A stretch of DNA of 21,883 bases from Clostridia bacterium (GCA_017471125.1 JAFUWR010000064.1:1-21883), one strand, 5' to 3'. Counted from the stretch's first letter, positions 8,414-15,971 are shown. Numbers and translations: made by a program. The notes: generated by a model not told the origin, from the letters alone.

Positions 8414-8438
8414 GGCGCGGCGCGAAAATGCGCCGCGC
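8399..8438. repeat. 13-bp direct repeat plus strong hairpin upstream of the acetyltransferase gene
   Basis: GGCGCGAAAATGC occurs at 8399-8411 and again at 8419-8431, exactly 20 bp apart (two helical turns). The second copy lies within a 9-bp perfect stem, GCGCGGCGC (8415-8423) and GCGCCGCGC (8430-8438), with loop GAAAAT. The first copy overlaps the -35 and spacer of the proximal promoter. In the leader of the distal transcript the stem would form in RNA. A protein operator or a leader structure are both possible. Confidence 0.6.
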
Positions 8439-8476
8439 GTCCCGTCGGGGTGGCGTCATTCCGGCTGGGTGACGCA

Positions 8477-8505
8477 AGTATAACACAGCTTTCACATGCT
8501 GACAA
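8477..8505 (-). promoter_or_regulatory. Distal promoter of the acetyltransferase-permease operon
   Basis: On the minus strand, TTGTCA (8500-8505), a 17-bp spacer and TATACT (8477-8482) form a near-consensus vegetative promoter, with TGT immediately before the -10 (extended -10). Transcription should begin near 8470, leaving a leader of about 110 bases that contains the hairpin at 8415-8438. Confidence 0.7.
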
Positions 8506-8533
8506 CAAATAAATACATCCAAGCAGTTTTTTG

Positions 8534-8562
8534 TTGCCACGGCGGCAGAAATGTGGTATCAT
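8534..8562 (+). promoter_or_regulatory. Promoter of the diguanylate cyclase gene
   Basis: TTGCCA (8534-8539), a 17-bp spacer and TATCAT (8557-8562) with TGG before the -10 form a good extended -10 promoter. It is divergent from, and about 30 bp away from, the promoter of the minus-strand operon. Confidence 0.7.
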
Positions 8563-8600
8563 TATGGGATAGAAATATTGCATCGAGGGGTCTTGCAGGC

Positions 8601-9848
8601 ATGAAGGGGATACTGTTGATCGCGGAACAGCCCGACATCGTCGAAACCTTTACCGATATGCTCTCCCCCGCCTTTGACGTCACCCGCGTCCGGACCGAGG
8701 CCGAGGGCATGGAGGCGCTCAAGGAGCGCCGCGACATCGTCGCGGTGCTGATCGAGCTGGCCCTGGCCCGCGCCAGCGGCTTCGCGTTCGCCGAGCGCAT
8801 GAAGGAATCCTCCTCCTTCTCCACCATCCCGATGATCGCCATCTCCGACGCGCTGCCCGTGCCGGAGGACGCCGACTGCATCGACCACGGCTTCTTCGAC
8901 CTCATCACCGCCTTCGCGCCGCGGAAGCTGGTGTACAAGCGCATCGGGAACGCCATCCGCGCCAAGGATTCGCTGTCCTTGCAGGAGCTGGAGAAGATGC
9001 TCAAGCAGCTCCCGTCCTGCATCTTTTTGAAGGACGCCGAGGGCAAGTACGTGTTCTCCACCCAGTACTGGCACCACCTGGACACCGAGGGCGACCCGGA
9101 TTGGACCATCCGCGGCAAGACCGACCTGGACATCCGCAAGGACAAGGAGAACGCCATGAAGGCCATGGAGGCCGACCGGCACATCCTGGAGACCGGCGAG
9201 GGCGCCGAGTACATCATCGAGGAGAACGAGGACGGCGTGCGCGACTTCTTGCAGCTCATCAAGCGGCCCGTGTACGGAGAGGATGGCAAGATCAGCGGCA
9301 TCATCGCGCTCATCAACAACGTGACGGACTACCAGCTTTTGAAGCTCGAGCTGGAGAAGCGGGCCAAGACCGACGCGCTGACCGGGCTGTTGAACAAAAA
9401 GGCCGCCACCGACCTGATACGGATGCTCCTGATGAAGCCCCGGCAGGAGGTGGGCCGCAGCGCCCTGTTGATGATCGACGCCGACCACTTCAAGCACATC
9501 AACGACACCTTCGGCCACGCCGAGGGCGACCGGGTGCTGGCGGAGATCGGGCGCATCATCCGCAACAGCTGCCGCAACGAGGACGTGGCCGGGCGCATCG
9601 GCGGCGACGAGTTCATGGTGTTCATGCGCCACACCGCCGCGCCGGAGAACGCCTGCCGGCTGGCCGAGCGGTTGCAGGCCCAGGTGCAGCACGCCTTCGC
9701 GGACGACCCGCTGGCCGGGCACGTGTCGCTGTCCATCGGCATCGCGCTGTGTCCCGAGCACGGGCAGACCTTCGAGGCCCTGTTCAAGGTCGCCGACGAC
9801 GCGCTGTACAAGGTCAAGTCCACGAGCAGAGGAAAATACCTGGTATAA
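8601..9848 (+). CDS. Diguanylate cyclase: pseudo-receiver, PAS-like and GGDEF domains
   Basis: The protein has 415 residues. ATG 8601 is chosen because GAGGGG (8585-8590) is ten bases upstream, the promoter lies just before it, and MKGILLIAEQ is a typical receiver-domain beginning. Domains: receiver-like (about 1-120), PAS-like (about 130-245, LPSCIFLKDAEGKYVFSTQYW), GGDEF (about 255-415). The cyclase active site GGDEF is intact at 334-338 and the DALTGLLN substrate motif is present. RNED at 325-328 is the inhibitory I-site, five residues before GGDEF, so product inhibition by cyclic di-GMP is expected. The receiver is degenerate: Glu52 stands where the phospho-accepting Asp is expected, and the acidic pair after strand 1 is Ala8-Glu9, so normal phosphorylation is unlikely. 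The PAS-like part probably supplies the signal. It makes cyclic di-GMP from two GTP in the cytoplasm; no membrane segment is present. Confidence 0.88.
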   Translation: MKGILLIAEQPDIVETFTDMLSPAFDVTRVRTEAEGMEALKERRDIVAVLIELALARASGFAFAERMKESSSFSTIPMIAISDALPVPEDADCIDHGFFDLITAFAPRKLVYKRIGNAIRAKDSLSLQELEKMLKQLPSCIFLKDAEGKYVFSTQYWHHLDTEGDPDWTIRGKTDLDIRKDKENAMKAMEADRHILETGEGAEYIIEENEDGVRDFLQLIKRPVYGEDGKISGIIALINNVTDYQLLKLELEKRAKTDALTGLLNKKAATDLIRMLLMKPRQEVGRSALLMIDADHFKHINDTFGHAEGDRVLAEIGRIIRNSCRNEDVAGRIGGDEFMVFMRHTAAPENACRLAERLQAQVQHAFADDPLAGHVSLSIGIALCPEHGQTFEALFKVADDALYKVKSTSRGKYLV

Positions 9849-9850
9849 CG

Positions 9851-9883
9851 GATCGGGGGGACGCCGCGGCGTCCCCCCTGATC
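9851..9883. terminator. Bidirectional hairpin between convergent genes
   Basis: A perfect 11-bp stem, GGGGGGACGCC (9855-9865) and GGCGTCCCCCC (9868-9878), is flanked by GATC on both sides. It fills the 37-bp gap between the stop of the cyclase gene and the stop of the CDF transporter gene. There is no long T-run on either strand, so termination efficiency is uncertain. Confidence 0.65.
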
Positions 9884-9885
9884 TA

Positions 9886-11022
9886 TTAGTCCGACACGTC
9901 CACGTCCGGGACGATCTGGATGGCGTAGCCGGGATAGGCTTCCTGGATCTCCCGCTGGATGATCTCGACGCCCTCCCGGGGCCGGATGTCGAAGCTCATG
10001 ACCACGTCGAAGCGCATCTCCTTGCGGGCGGCGTCCAGGTAGAAGCCGTGGAGCTGCATGGCCCAGTCGTGCTGGAGCACGCGCTTGCGCACGTCGTTCT
10101 GGATGCGCGCGGCCTCGCCGTCGCCGGTATTGTAGGAGTAAAGCCCCACGCCGGTCAATATCACGCCCGTGGCCTTGTAGACCTTGGCCTCGAGGCTGCG
10201 GGTCAGCCGGTCCACCGCATCCACGGTCATGGTGTCGGGCAGCTCCAGGTGGACGGAGGCGTAGTTGCGGTCGGGGCCGTAGTTGTAGAGGATGAGGTCA
10301 TACGCGCCGCGCACCTCCGGGGGCTCGCTCAGCATGCGCTTGATCTCGAGGGTGGTCTCCGGCTCGGCCCGCGCGCCGAGGATCTCGTTCAAGGTCTCGT
10401 TCATCATCTCGATGCCGGACTTGATGATGAACACGGAGATGACCGCGCCCACCCACGCCTCCAGCGACACGCCGGTGAGCGTGTAGATGATGGCCGACCC
10501 CAGCACGGAGGCGGACAGTATGGCGTCGAAGGTGGCGTCGGAGCCGGAGGCGATCAGCGAGCCGGAGTTGACCTTCTCGCCCTGGGCCTTCACGTAGCGC
10601 CCGAGGGCCAGCTTCACCGCGATGGCCACCGCGATGATGACCAGCGACACCGCGCTGTACTCGGCCTTCTCCGGATGGATGATCTTCTTCACGGACTCCA
10701 CCGCCGAGGTGATGCCCGCGTACAGCACGATGCCCGACACGATCATGGCGCTCAGGTACTCGATGCGGCCGTAGCCCAGCGGGTGCTTCTTGTCCGGCAG
10801 CCGGCCCGCCAGCTTCGTGCCCACGATGGTGATGATGGACGACAGCGCGTCCGACAGGTTGTTCACCGCGTCCAGCGTCACCGCGATGGAGTGGGACACC
10901 ACCCCGATCACCGCCTTGAACGCCGCCAGGAACACGTTCGTCAGGATGCCGATGACGCTCGTGCGGATGATGACGCCGTCCCGGTTCGCCATCGTCGCCT
11001 GCATGGTGTCGTTGTTTGCCAT
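9886..11022 (-). CDS. Cation diffusion facilitator (CDF) metal exporter, probably manganese type
   Basis: The protein has 378 residues. AGAGGTG eight bases upstream supports ATG 11022. Six transmembrane segments are expected between residues about 15 and 205, followed by a cytoplasmic domain. The transport-site residues are Asn54 and Asp58 in segment 2 (DAVNNLSDA) and Asp162 and Asp166 in segment 5 (SDATFDA). An N-D-D-D site is the pattern known for manganese exporters of the MntE kind, whereas zinc exporters carry His in these positions, so Mn(II) (possibly Fe(II)) efflux driven by protons is the inferred role. The C-terminal part is longer than a minimal CDF: after the usual alpha/beta dimerisation domain there is an extra stretch (about 290-378, RKRVLQHDWAMQLHGFYLD onwards) with the look of a second such domain. 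The gene has its own promoter and diverges from an ABC exporter gene. Confidence 0.87.
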   Translation of the reverse strand: MANNDTMQATMANRDGVIIRTSVIGILTNVFLAAFKAVIGVVSHSIAVTLDAVNNLSDALSSIITIVGTKLAGRLPDKKHPLGYGRIEYLSAMIVSGIVLYAGITSAVESVKKIIHPEKAEYSAVSLVIIAVAIAVKLALGRYVKAQGEKVNSGSLIASGSDATFDAILSASVLGSAIIYTLTGVSLEAWVGAVISVFIIKSGIEMMNETLNEILGARAEPETTLEIKRMLSEPPEVRGAYDLILYNYGPDRNYASVHLELPDTMTVDAVDRLTRSLEAKVYKATGVILTGVGLYSYNTGDGEAARIQNDVRKRVLQHDWAMQLHGFYLDAARKEMRFDVVMSFDIRPREGVEIIQREIQEAYPGYAIQIVPDVDVSD

Positions 11023-11051
11023 TTCTCATGCACCTCTGTTTTTTTCCTTTC

Positions 11052-11080
11052 ATTATACCATTATCTTCGGGACATCGCAA
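11052..11080 (-). promoter_or_regulatory. Promoter of the CDF exporter gene
   Basis: On the minus strand, TTGCGA (11075-11080), 17 bp and a perfect TATAAT (11052-11057) preceded by TGG make a strong extended -10 promoter. The expected start near 11045 leaves a leader of about 23 bases, too short for a yybP-ykoY manganese riboswitch. Confidence 0.75.
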
Positions 11081-11107
11081 GCATGAATCAAGCCTTTGCG
11101 CGCGGAG

Positions 11108-11122
11108 GCTTTCGCCGAAAGC
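11108..11122. promoter_or_regulatory. Small palindrome between divergent promoters, possible operator
   Basis: GCTTTC and GAAAGC are separated by three bases, giving a 15-bp palindrome 11 bp upstream of the ABC exporter -35 box and about 28 bp from the CDF -35 box. Position suits a shared regulator, but such a short palindrome can arise by chance. Confidence 0.3.
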
Positions 11123-11133
11123 AAAACCCACGG

Positions 11134-11162
11134 TTGCGCCTTTCGATTTTATATGCTACAAT
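11134..11162 (+). promoter_or_regulatory. Promoter of the ABC exporter gene
   Basis: TTGCGC (11134-11139), 17 bp and TACAAT (11157-11162) preceded by TGC form an extended -10 promoter. A ribosome binding site GGAGG at 11181-11185 follows, eight bases before ATG 11194. Confidence 0.72.
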
Positions 11163-11193
11163 AGTAGTATATTGAATATAGGAGGCGCGGCGC

Positions 11194-13101
11194 ATGGCAC
11201 AGGGCAGACCGGGCGGGCCGGGCGGACATTTCGGCCGGGGTTTTTTGACGGAGGAGGAGAAGGCGAACCAGCCGACGGTGACGCCGGCGCTGTTGAAGCG
11301 GGTATTTTCATATCTCAAGCCCTACTCGGGGCGGCTGGTGCTGGTGCTCATCTGCATCGCGGCCTCGTCGTTCTTCACGCTGCTGCCGTCGATACTGACG
11401 GGCAAGATCGTAGACGAGGGCCTGGTGAAGCGGGACCTTCGGGCGCTGGTGTTTTACATCGTGCTGTCCCTGGCGGTGACGCTGGCGGCGAACCTGATCG
11501 GCGTGGCGGAGAGCTACATCAACACCTGGATCGCCCAGCACATCACCTACGACATGCGCAACCAGATGTACCGCCACCTGCAAAAGATGTCCCAGCGGTT
11601 CTTCACCACCAACAACCAGGGCGACATCATCACCCGCATGACCAGCGACATCGACGGGGTGAAGCAAGTCATCGTCAACACGTTCTCGAGCATCCTGTCC
11701 AACGCCATCACCCTGGTCATCGCCATGATCGCCATGTTCCGCAAGAACTGGATACTGGCGCTGATCGGCATCGTGGCGGTGCCGCTGTTCACGCTGCCCA
11801 CCCGACAGGCCGGCAAGACCCGCTGGAAGTTCGCCAACGAGTCCCAGGCCTGCAACGACGAGATCAACGGCATACTGAACGAGACGCTGTCCGTCAGCGG
11901 GCAATTGCTGAGCAAGCTGTTCGGCAAGGAGGACTACGAGTACGAGCGCTACGAGTCCGCCAACGCCCGGATGATCAAGCTGAACATCCGCGAGGGCATG
12001 GCGGGCCGGTGGTTCCGGGTCATACTGTCCACGTTCACCAGCATCGGCCCGATGCTGATCTACCTGGTGGGCGGGATATTGATGATCCGCCACGGCCACG
12101 ACCTCACCATCGGCGACATCACGGTGCTGGTGGCGCTCTTGGGCAAGATGTACATGCCGGTGAACAGCTTACTCAACATCCAGGTGGACTGGATACGCTC
12201 GATGGCGCTGTTCACGCGCATCTTCGACTACTTCGACATCCCCGTGGAGATCGAGAACGCCCCGGACGCCGTGACGCCCGCGACGGTGGTGGGCGACGTG
12301 ACCTTCGACCACGTGTCCTTCGCCTACGAGGAGCCCAAGCGCGTGCTGAAGGACGTGTCCTTCACCCTCAAGGCGGGCAGCAGCATCGCCATCGTCGGCC
12401 CGTCGGGGTCGGGCAAGAGCACCATCATCAACCTCATCCCCCGGCTGTACGACGTGTCCGAGGGGGCGGTGACCTTCGACGGCGTGGACGTGCGCAAGCT
12501 GGACCTGCACTTCCTGCGCAGCCAGGTGGGCGTGGTCAGCCAGGAGACGTACCTGTTCAACGGCACCATAAGGGAGAACCTGCTGTACGCCAAGCCCGAC
12601 GCCACCGAGGCCGAGATGGTCGAGGCGCTCAAGAAGGCCAACATCTACGAGTTCGTGTCGAAGCAGGCCGACGGGCTGGACGCGCAGGTGGGCAACCGTG
12701 GCCTCAAGCTGTCCGGCGGCGAGAAGCAGCGGCTGTCTATCGCCCGGGTGCTGTTGAAGGACCCGACGATATTCATATTCGACGAGGCCACCTCCGCGCT
12801 GGACTCCATCAGCGAGCAGAAGATCCAGGAGGCCATCGACCCCATCATCCAGAGCCGCACCAGTATACTGATCGCCCACCGGCTGTCCACCATACTGGCC
12901 GCGGACGAGATATTGGTGGTGAAGGACGGGCAGATCGTGGAGCGCGGCCAGCACAAGGCGCTGGTGGCCCGGGATGGCGTGTACCGGGAGCTGTACGAGA
13001 CGCAGTTCTCCAAGGCGCTGCTGCCCGAGGACGACGGGCCGTCCGAGCTGGAGCAGTACATATGGGGCCAGCAGGCCGCGGACGAGCCGGACGAGGCATA
13101 A
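11194..13101 (+). CDS. ABC exporter half-transporter (membrane domain fused to ATPase)
   Basis: The protein has 635 residues. A Gly/Pro-rich N-terminus (AQGRPGGPGGHFGRGF) of the kind seen on many Firmicutes multidrug-type ABC proteins precedes a six-helix exporter membrane domain (about 35-340) and an ATPase domain (about 360-595). All ATPase motifs are intact: Walker A GPSGSGKS (402-409), signature LSGGEKQ (506-512), Walker B ending Asp530 with catalytic Glu531, and switch His562. It exports lipids, drugs or peptides using ATP; the substrate cannot be assigned. No partner half-transporter lies next to it and its own catalytic glutamate is intact, so a homodimer is likely. It has its own promoter and terminator and diverges from the CDF gene. 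The C-terminal 40 residues after the ATPase domain are acidic and of unknown role. Confidence 0.9.
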   Translation: MAQGRPGGPGGHFGRGFLTEEEKANQPTVTPALLKRVFSYLKPYSGRLVLVLICIAASSFFTLLPSILTGKIVDEGLVKRDLRALVFYIVLSLAVTLAANLIGVAESYINTWIAQHITYDMRNQMYRHLQKMSQRFFTTNNQGDIITRMTSDIDGVKQVIVNTFSSILSNAITLVIAMIAMFRKNWILALIGIVAVPLFTLPTRQAGKTRWKFANESQACNDEINGILNETLSVSGQLLSKLFGKEDYEYERYESANARMIKLNIREGMAGRWFRVILSTFTSIGPMLIYLVGGILMIRHGHDLTIGDITVLVALLGKMYMPVNSLLNIQVDWIRSMALFTRIFDYFDIPVEIENAPDAVTPATVVGDVTFDHVSFAYEEPKRVLKDVSFTLKAGSSIAIVGPSGSGKSTIINLIPRLYDVSEGAVTFDGVDVRKLDLHFLRSQVGVVSQETYLFNGTIRENLLYAKPDATEAEMVEALKKANIYEFVSKQADGLDAQVGNRGLKLSGGEKQRLSIARVLLKDPTIFIFDEATSALDSISEQKIQEAIDPIIQSRTSILIAHRLSTILAADEILVVKDGQIVERGQHKALVARDGVYRELYETQFSKALLPEDDGPSELEQYIWGQQAADEPDEA

Positions 13102-13145
13102 AAAAAGGACCGGGCGGGGACGTCGCGCAGACGTCCCCGCCTTTC
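13101..13145 (+). terminator. Intrinsic terminator of the ABC exporter gene
   Basis: A perfect 12-bp stem, GGCGGGGACGTC (13113-13124) and GACGTCCCCGCC (13130-13141), has a 5-base loop and is followed by TTTCT. The A-run at its left edge (from 13100) could serve as the T-run for minus-strand transcripts. Confidence 0.85.
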
Positions 13146-13456
13146 TGTCACTCCTCGAACACGATGGAGGCGTCGCTCTTCAACGCCAGGTGCGCCTCGG
13201 CCTCCATGCACTTGATGATGCCGTTGATGACCGGGACAACTGAGAGGTCGTCCCAATGCCTTCCCCCGATGGGGAAGGTGGCAGCCCGAAGGGCTGACGG
13301 ATGAGGTCCCCGGGCGGGCGCCGCAACGGCGCCCCTACGGGATGGCGGGTATTGCACTGGTGCCTGGTGCCTGATGCCTGGTGCCTGTCCGCCCCGGGCG
13401 GGCGCTGGGGGCAGCGCCCCTACTCCCTACTCCCTACTGCCTACTCCCTCGTCCCC
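13142..13456. repeat. Gene-free mosaic of hairpins and 7-bp tandem arrays
   Basis: No intact gene is seen here. Four perfect short stems are present: CCTTCCCC/GGGGAAGG (13259-13278), CAGCCC/GGGCTG (13282-13296), GGGCGCCG/CGGCGCCC (13316-13334) and GGGCGCTG/CAGCGCCC (13400-13419). Two heptamer arrays lie among them: TGCCTGG in four units at 13361-13388 and TACTCCC in four units at 13421-13448, each with slight unit variation. Such composites look like dispersed intergenic repeats. Their position just downstream of two convergent genes (the AraC-type gene ends at 13457) suits tolerated, non-coding insertions. Confidence 0.75.
13148..13246 (-). pseudogene. Possible decayed gene tail
   Basis: On the minus strand the frame ending at TGA 13148-13150 encodes a protein-like segment of about 30 residues, including NGIIKCMEAEAHLALKSD and ending IVFEE. 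Its base composition resembles real coding DNA of this genome. Upstream the frame runs straight into the hairpin repeat mosaic with no ribosome binding site. It may be the last fragment of a gene cut by the repeats, but the family is not recognised and chance cannot be excluded. Confidence 0.3.
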
Positions 13457-15940
13457 CTAATCCCCCGGATTCAACCGTATCACCATCACGTCATGGGGTT
13501 CGATGACGCAGTTCAGGTGGAGCGTGCCGCGGTCGACGTGGAGGGCGGCCATGCGATAGGCGGGCATGGAGGCGTTGTCGAGGTAGGAGCGCTGCCACTC
13601 GTTGATGACGCGGGGGTAGCCGAAGCGCTGCCAGTTCTCGTAGAGGTTCCCGCCGGTGCGCCGTCCCACGGAGAAGAACTCAGCGTTCCACACGGTCCCC
13701 GAGACGCCGCGGATGTCGATGGTGTAGACCTGCCGGTCGCCGCTGACGCACATGGTATAGGGGTCGGCGATGACCTGCCGGGAGAGCATGTGCTCGATGG
13801 CGTCCCGGTCGTAGTGGCAGTACTGGTAGAACAGCATCACGAAGCCCCGCCCGCTTCTAAGCGCGATGTAGCCGTCCCCCTCCTCCAGCACGTCGCCCTG
13901 GAGCATCCGCAAGAGCTGCATGCCGTAGTAGGCGCTCTTGCGCAAGCCGTCCGCGGTCATCAGGCCCAGGCTCCCCACCAGGTCGGAGGCCACGAACGCG
14001 AAGTCCAGGTGGGCCATCACGTCGGACAGGGTCCAGTAGGCCATGCTGGACACCAGGTCCCGGTTCTCCAGCACGGTCTTGGCGATATAGGCCGACTTGT
14101 AGCAGATGTCGTTGCTGGGGTCGGTCTGGGAGACGTTGCCGTTCCAGCGGTCGATGCACACCCGGTCGGGGCCGTAGCCCTCGGCCTTGAGCCGCTTCGA
14201 CACCTCTATAAGCGCCCTGTGGGTGTAGTCGGCATCCACGAAGTAGTTGGGGTTGCGCTTCAGGAGACTGCGGTCCTCGCGCATGCTGTCGATCGTCCGG
14301 CGGGTGAAGCGGCGCATGTCGATGGGATAGAGGCGCAGGGACATCATGTCCGGCATGCAGTCGTTTGCGCGGCAGTAGTCCAGGAAGGGCTGGAAGGCCG
14401 TGTCCCAGTCCACGGCGATGCGGGTCACGTCCGCGCCGGGGCCGAGGAACGCCGCCTCGGGGCACACGGCCTTCACCGCCCGGCGGGTGCGCTTGTACAG
14501 CTCCAGCCAGTCCTCGAGGCTCAGCAAATTGTGCAGGAACACGTTGTAGATCATGGCCGACGTGAACCGCCACGTGCGCACGCGCTCCACGCCGAACTGC
14601 CTTACGAAGAACTCCATCGTCGCCCGGATGAGGCCCTCCCACTTGTCCCAGTCGTTGGGCGGGGTGACGTTCATCTTGTTCAAAAAGCGTATCTCACCGG
14701 TGTCCGGGCGGGTGAGCCTCAGCGGCATAAAGCTGAACTCGACGTAGGGCTTCAGTCCCTCGGACAGCACGAAGCGCAGGCAGGTGTCCAGGCTTCGGAA
14801 GTTGTACATGGGCTGGCTGTTGCTGTCCTCCTCGTAGATCATCATGTCGTCGTTGAACACGTCGTGGAAGTACAGGTACTCGAAGTCCAGGTCCTGCTTG
14901 GCGCGGCGGATCTGGGCCTGGATCGTGGTCTTGAGGAGGTCGCTGGCGGTGCAGATGGCCATGACCCGGTTCCAGCCGTAGTTGAAGGGCGTCCCCTCCT
15001 GGTCCGCGTCGAAGGCCAGCACCCGCTGCTCGCTGGCGAGGCCGCCGGAGGCGATGTCCTCCTCCCCGTCGTGGCGGATGTACTTGCGGATGCTGTCGTA
15101 GAGCTCCATGTCCTGGGCGCGCAGGGACTCGCCGGGGACGTTTTCCATCAGGTGGGTGCGGAAGTACTTGGGTGTCACGCCCAGGGCGTTCTTGAAGGCC
15201 GATATGAACGCGCTGGGGCCGGAATAGCCGGTGGCGTAGGCGATGTCGGTGACGGAGCGGTCGCTGTCCCGCAGCAGCTCCAGCGCCACGCGGATGCGCT
15301 GCTGGTGCACCAGGTCCGTGAACGACATGTCCATGTACTTGCGCAGGCTGCGCGACAGGTACTCCGCCGTCACGCCGATGTGGGCCGCGGCATCGGTCAG
15401 CAGCGCGCCGTCGCAGGCGTGGGCCTGCGCATAGGCGTAGGCGGCGCGGAGGTAGTCGTACACGTTGGGCTCGCTGTCCGTGGGCGCGGCCTCGGCGGTA
15501 AAATCCGAAAAGTTGGCGTAGAGGTAGTCGTAGAGCAGTATGGCGCGGCCCGTGAACAGCAGCTCGTTGGGCACCGCCGCGCTGTATTGCAGGTCGAACA
15601 GGTTGGCCAGCCTGCGCCGCACGTCCGACAGCGTGCCCGACAGGTCCTGGTCGTGGTCGCCGGAGAAGCAGCGGATGGTCCGGCCCCGCGGCGCGCGGGT
15701 GAGCTGGCGCAAGAGCTGGTCCGGCATCGTCAGCTGCAATAGCCGCACGTCCCGCCCGTGGGTCAGCGTGTACAGCGACCCCGGCTCCACCGCGATGAAG
15801 TCCTCCGCCGTCAGCGTATATGTCTCCGCGTTCACGCGCAGGCGCACCGACCCCTTCAATAGGTAGAAGATCAAATGATCCCGGCTCCAGTTCAGCTCGT
15901 GCAGCCGCGGGCTCAAAATCGAGAAAAATGGCGCGCTCAT
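13457..15940 (-). CDS. AraC-family transcriptional regulator fused to a GH39-like (catalytically degenerate) domain
   Basis: The protein has 827 residues from ATG 15940. A GTG at 16000 is in frame but lies upstream of the predicted transcript start, so it is rejected. Domains: cupin-type ligand-binding domain (about 5-100), AraC double helix-turn-helix (about 175-258, with VTAEYLSRSLRKYM and IAYATGYSGPSAFISAFK), then a glycoside hydrolase 39-like barrel with its beta-sandwich tail (about 290-827). The barrel aligns well with xylosidase-type GH39 proteins (WDKWEGLIRATMEFFVRQFG; AYWTLSDVMAHLDFAF). However, the expected W-x-F-E-V-W-N-E-P acid/base motif reads W457-R-F-T-S-A-M-I-Y, putting Ile464 at the catalytic glutamate. 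The expected nucleophile motif T-E-W-N reads D597-R598-W-N. It probably binds a sugar without hydrolysing it and controls the divergent transporter operon. Confidence 0.88.
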   Translation of the reverse strand: MSAPFFSILSPRLHELNWSRDHLIFYLLKGSVRLRVNAETYTLTAEDFIAVEPGSLYTLTHGRDVRLLQLTMPDQLLRQLTRAPRGRTIRCFSGDHDQDLSGTLSDVRRRLANLFDLQYSAAVPNELLFTGRAILLYDYLYANFSDFTAEAAPTDSEPNVYDYLRAAYAYAQAHACDGALLTDAAAHIGVTAEYLSRSLRKYMDMSFTDLVHQQRIRVALELLRDSDRSVTDIAYATGYSGPSAFISAFKNALGVTPKYFRTHLMENVPGESLRAQDMELYDSIRKYIRHDGEEDIASGGLASEQRVLAFDADQEGTPFNYGWNRVMAICTASDLLKTTIQAQIRRAKQDLDFEYLYFHDVFNDDMMIYEEDSNSQPMYNFRSLDTCLRFVLSEGLKPYVEFSFMPLRLTRPDTGEIRFLNKMNVTPPNDWDKWEGLIRATMEFFVRQFGVERVRTWRFTSAMIYNVFLHNLLSLEDWLELYKRTRRAVKAVCPEAAFLGPGADVTRIAVDWDTAFQPFLDYCRANDCMPDMMSLRLYPIDMRRFTRRTIDSMREDRSLLKRNPNYFVDADYTHRALIEVSKRLKAEGYGPDRVCIDRWNGNVSQTDPSNDICYKSAYIAKTVLENRDLVSSMAYWTLSDVMAHLDFAFVASDLVGSLGLMTADGLRKSAYYGMQLLRMLQGDVLEEGDGYIALRSGRGFVMLFYQYCHYDRDAIEHMLSRQVIADPYTMCVSGDRQVYTIDIRGVSGTVWNAEFFSVGRRTGGNLYENWQRFGYPRVINEWQRSYLDNASMPAYRMAALHVDRGTLHLNCVIEPHDVMVIRLNPGD

Positions 15941-15971
15941 GCTCAAACCCCGTCCAAAAATATCAGAATCT

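Noticed and set aside
11023..11051. Manganese (yybP-ykoY) riboswitch upstream of the CDF gene
   Set aside because: The promoter at 11052-11080 leaves a leader of only about 23 bases, too short for that element.
11016..13304. Alternative plus-strand frame of about 762 codons across the ABC exporter gene
   Set aside because: It is out of frame with intact Walker A, signature and Walker B motifs and is rich in Arg/Gly/His/Pro, so it is a frame shadow.
13361..13448. Short regular repeats considered as a CRISPR array
   Set aside because: Units are contiguous 7-mers without unique spacers, and no cas genes are present.
13301..15742. Long open frame on the plus strand (about 813 codons) opposite the AraC-GH39 gene
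   Set aside because: It starts inside the repeat mosaic, shows no domain and has the Val/His/Gly-rich composition of an antisense shadow, while the minus strand encodes recognisable domains throughout.
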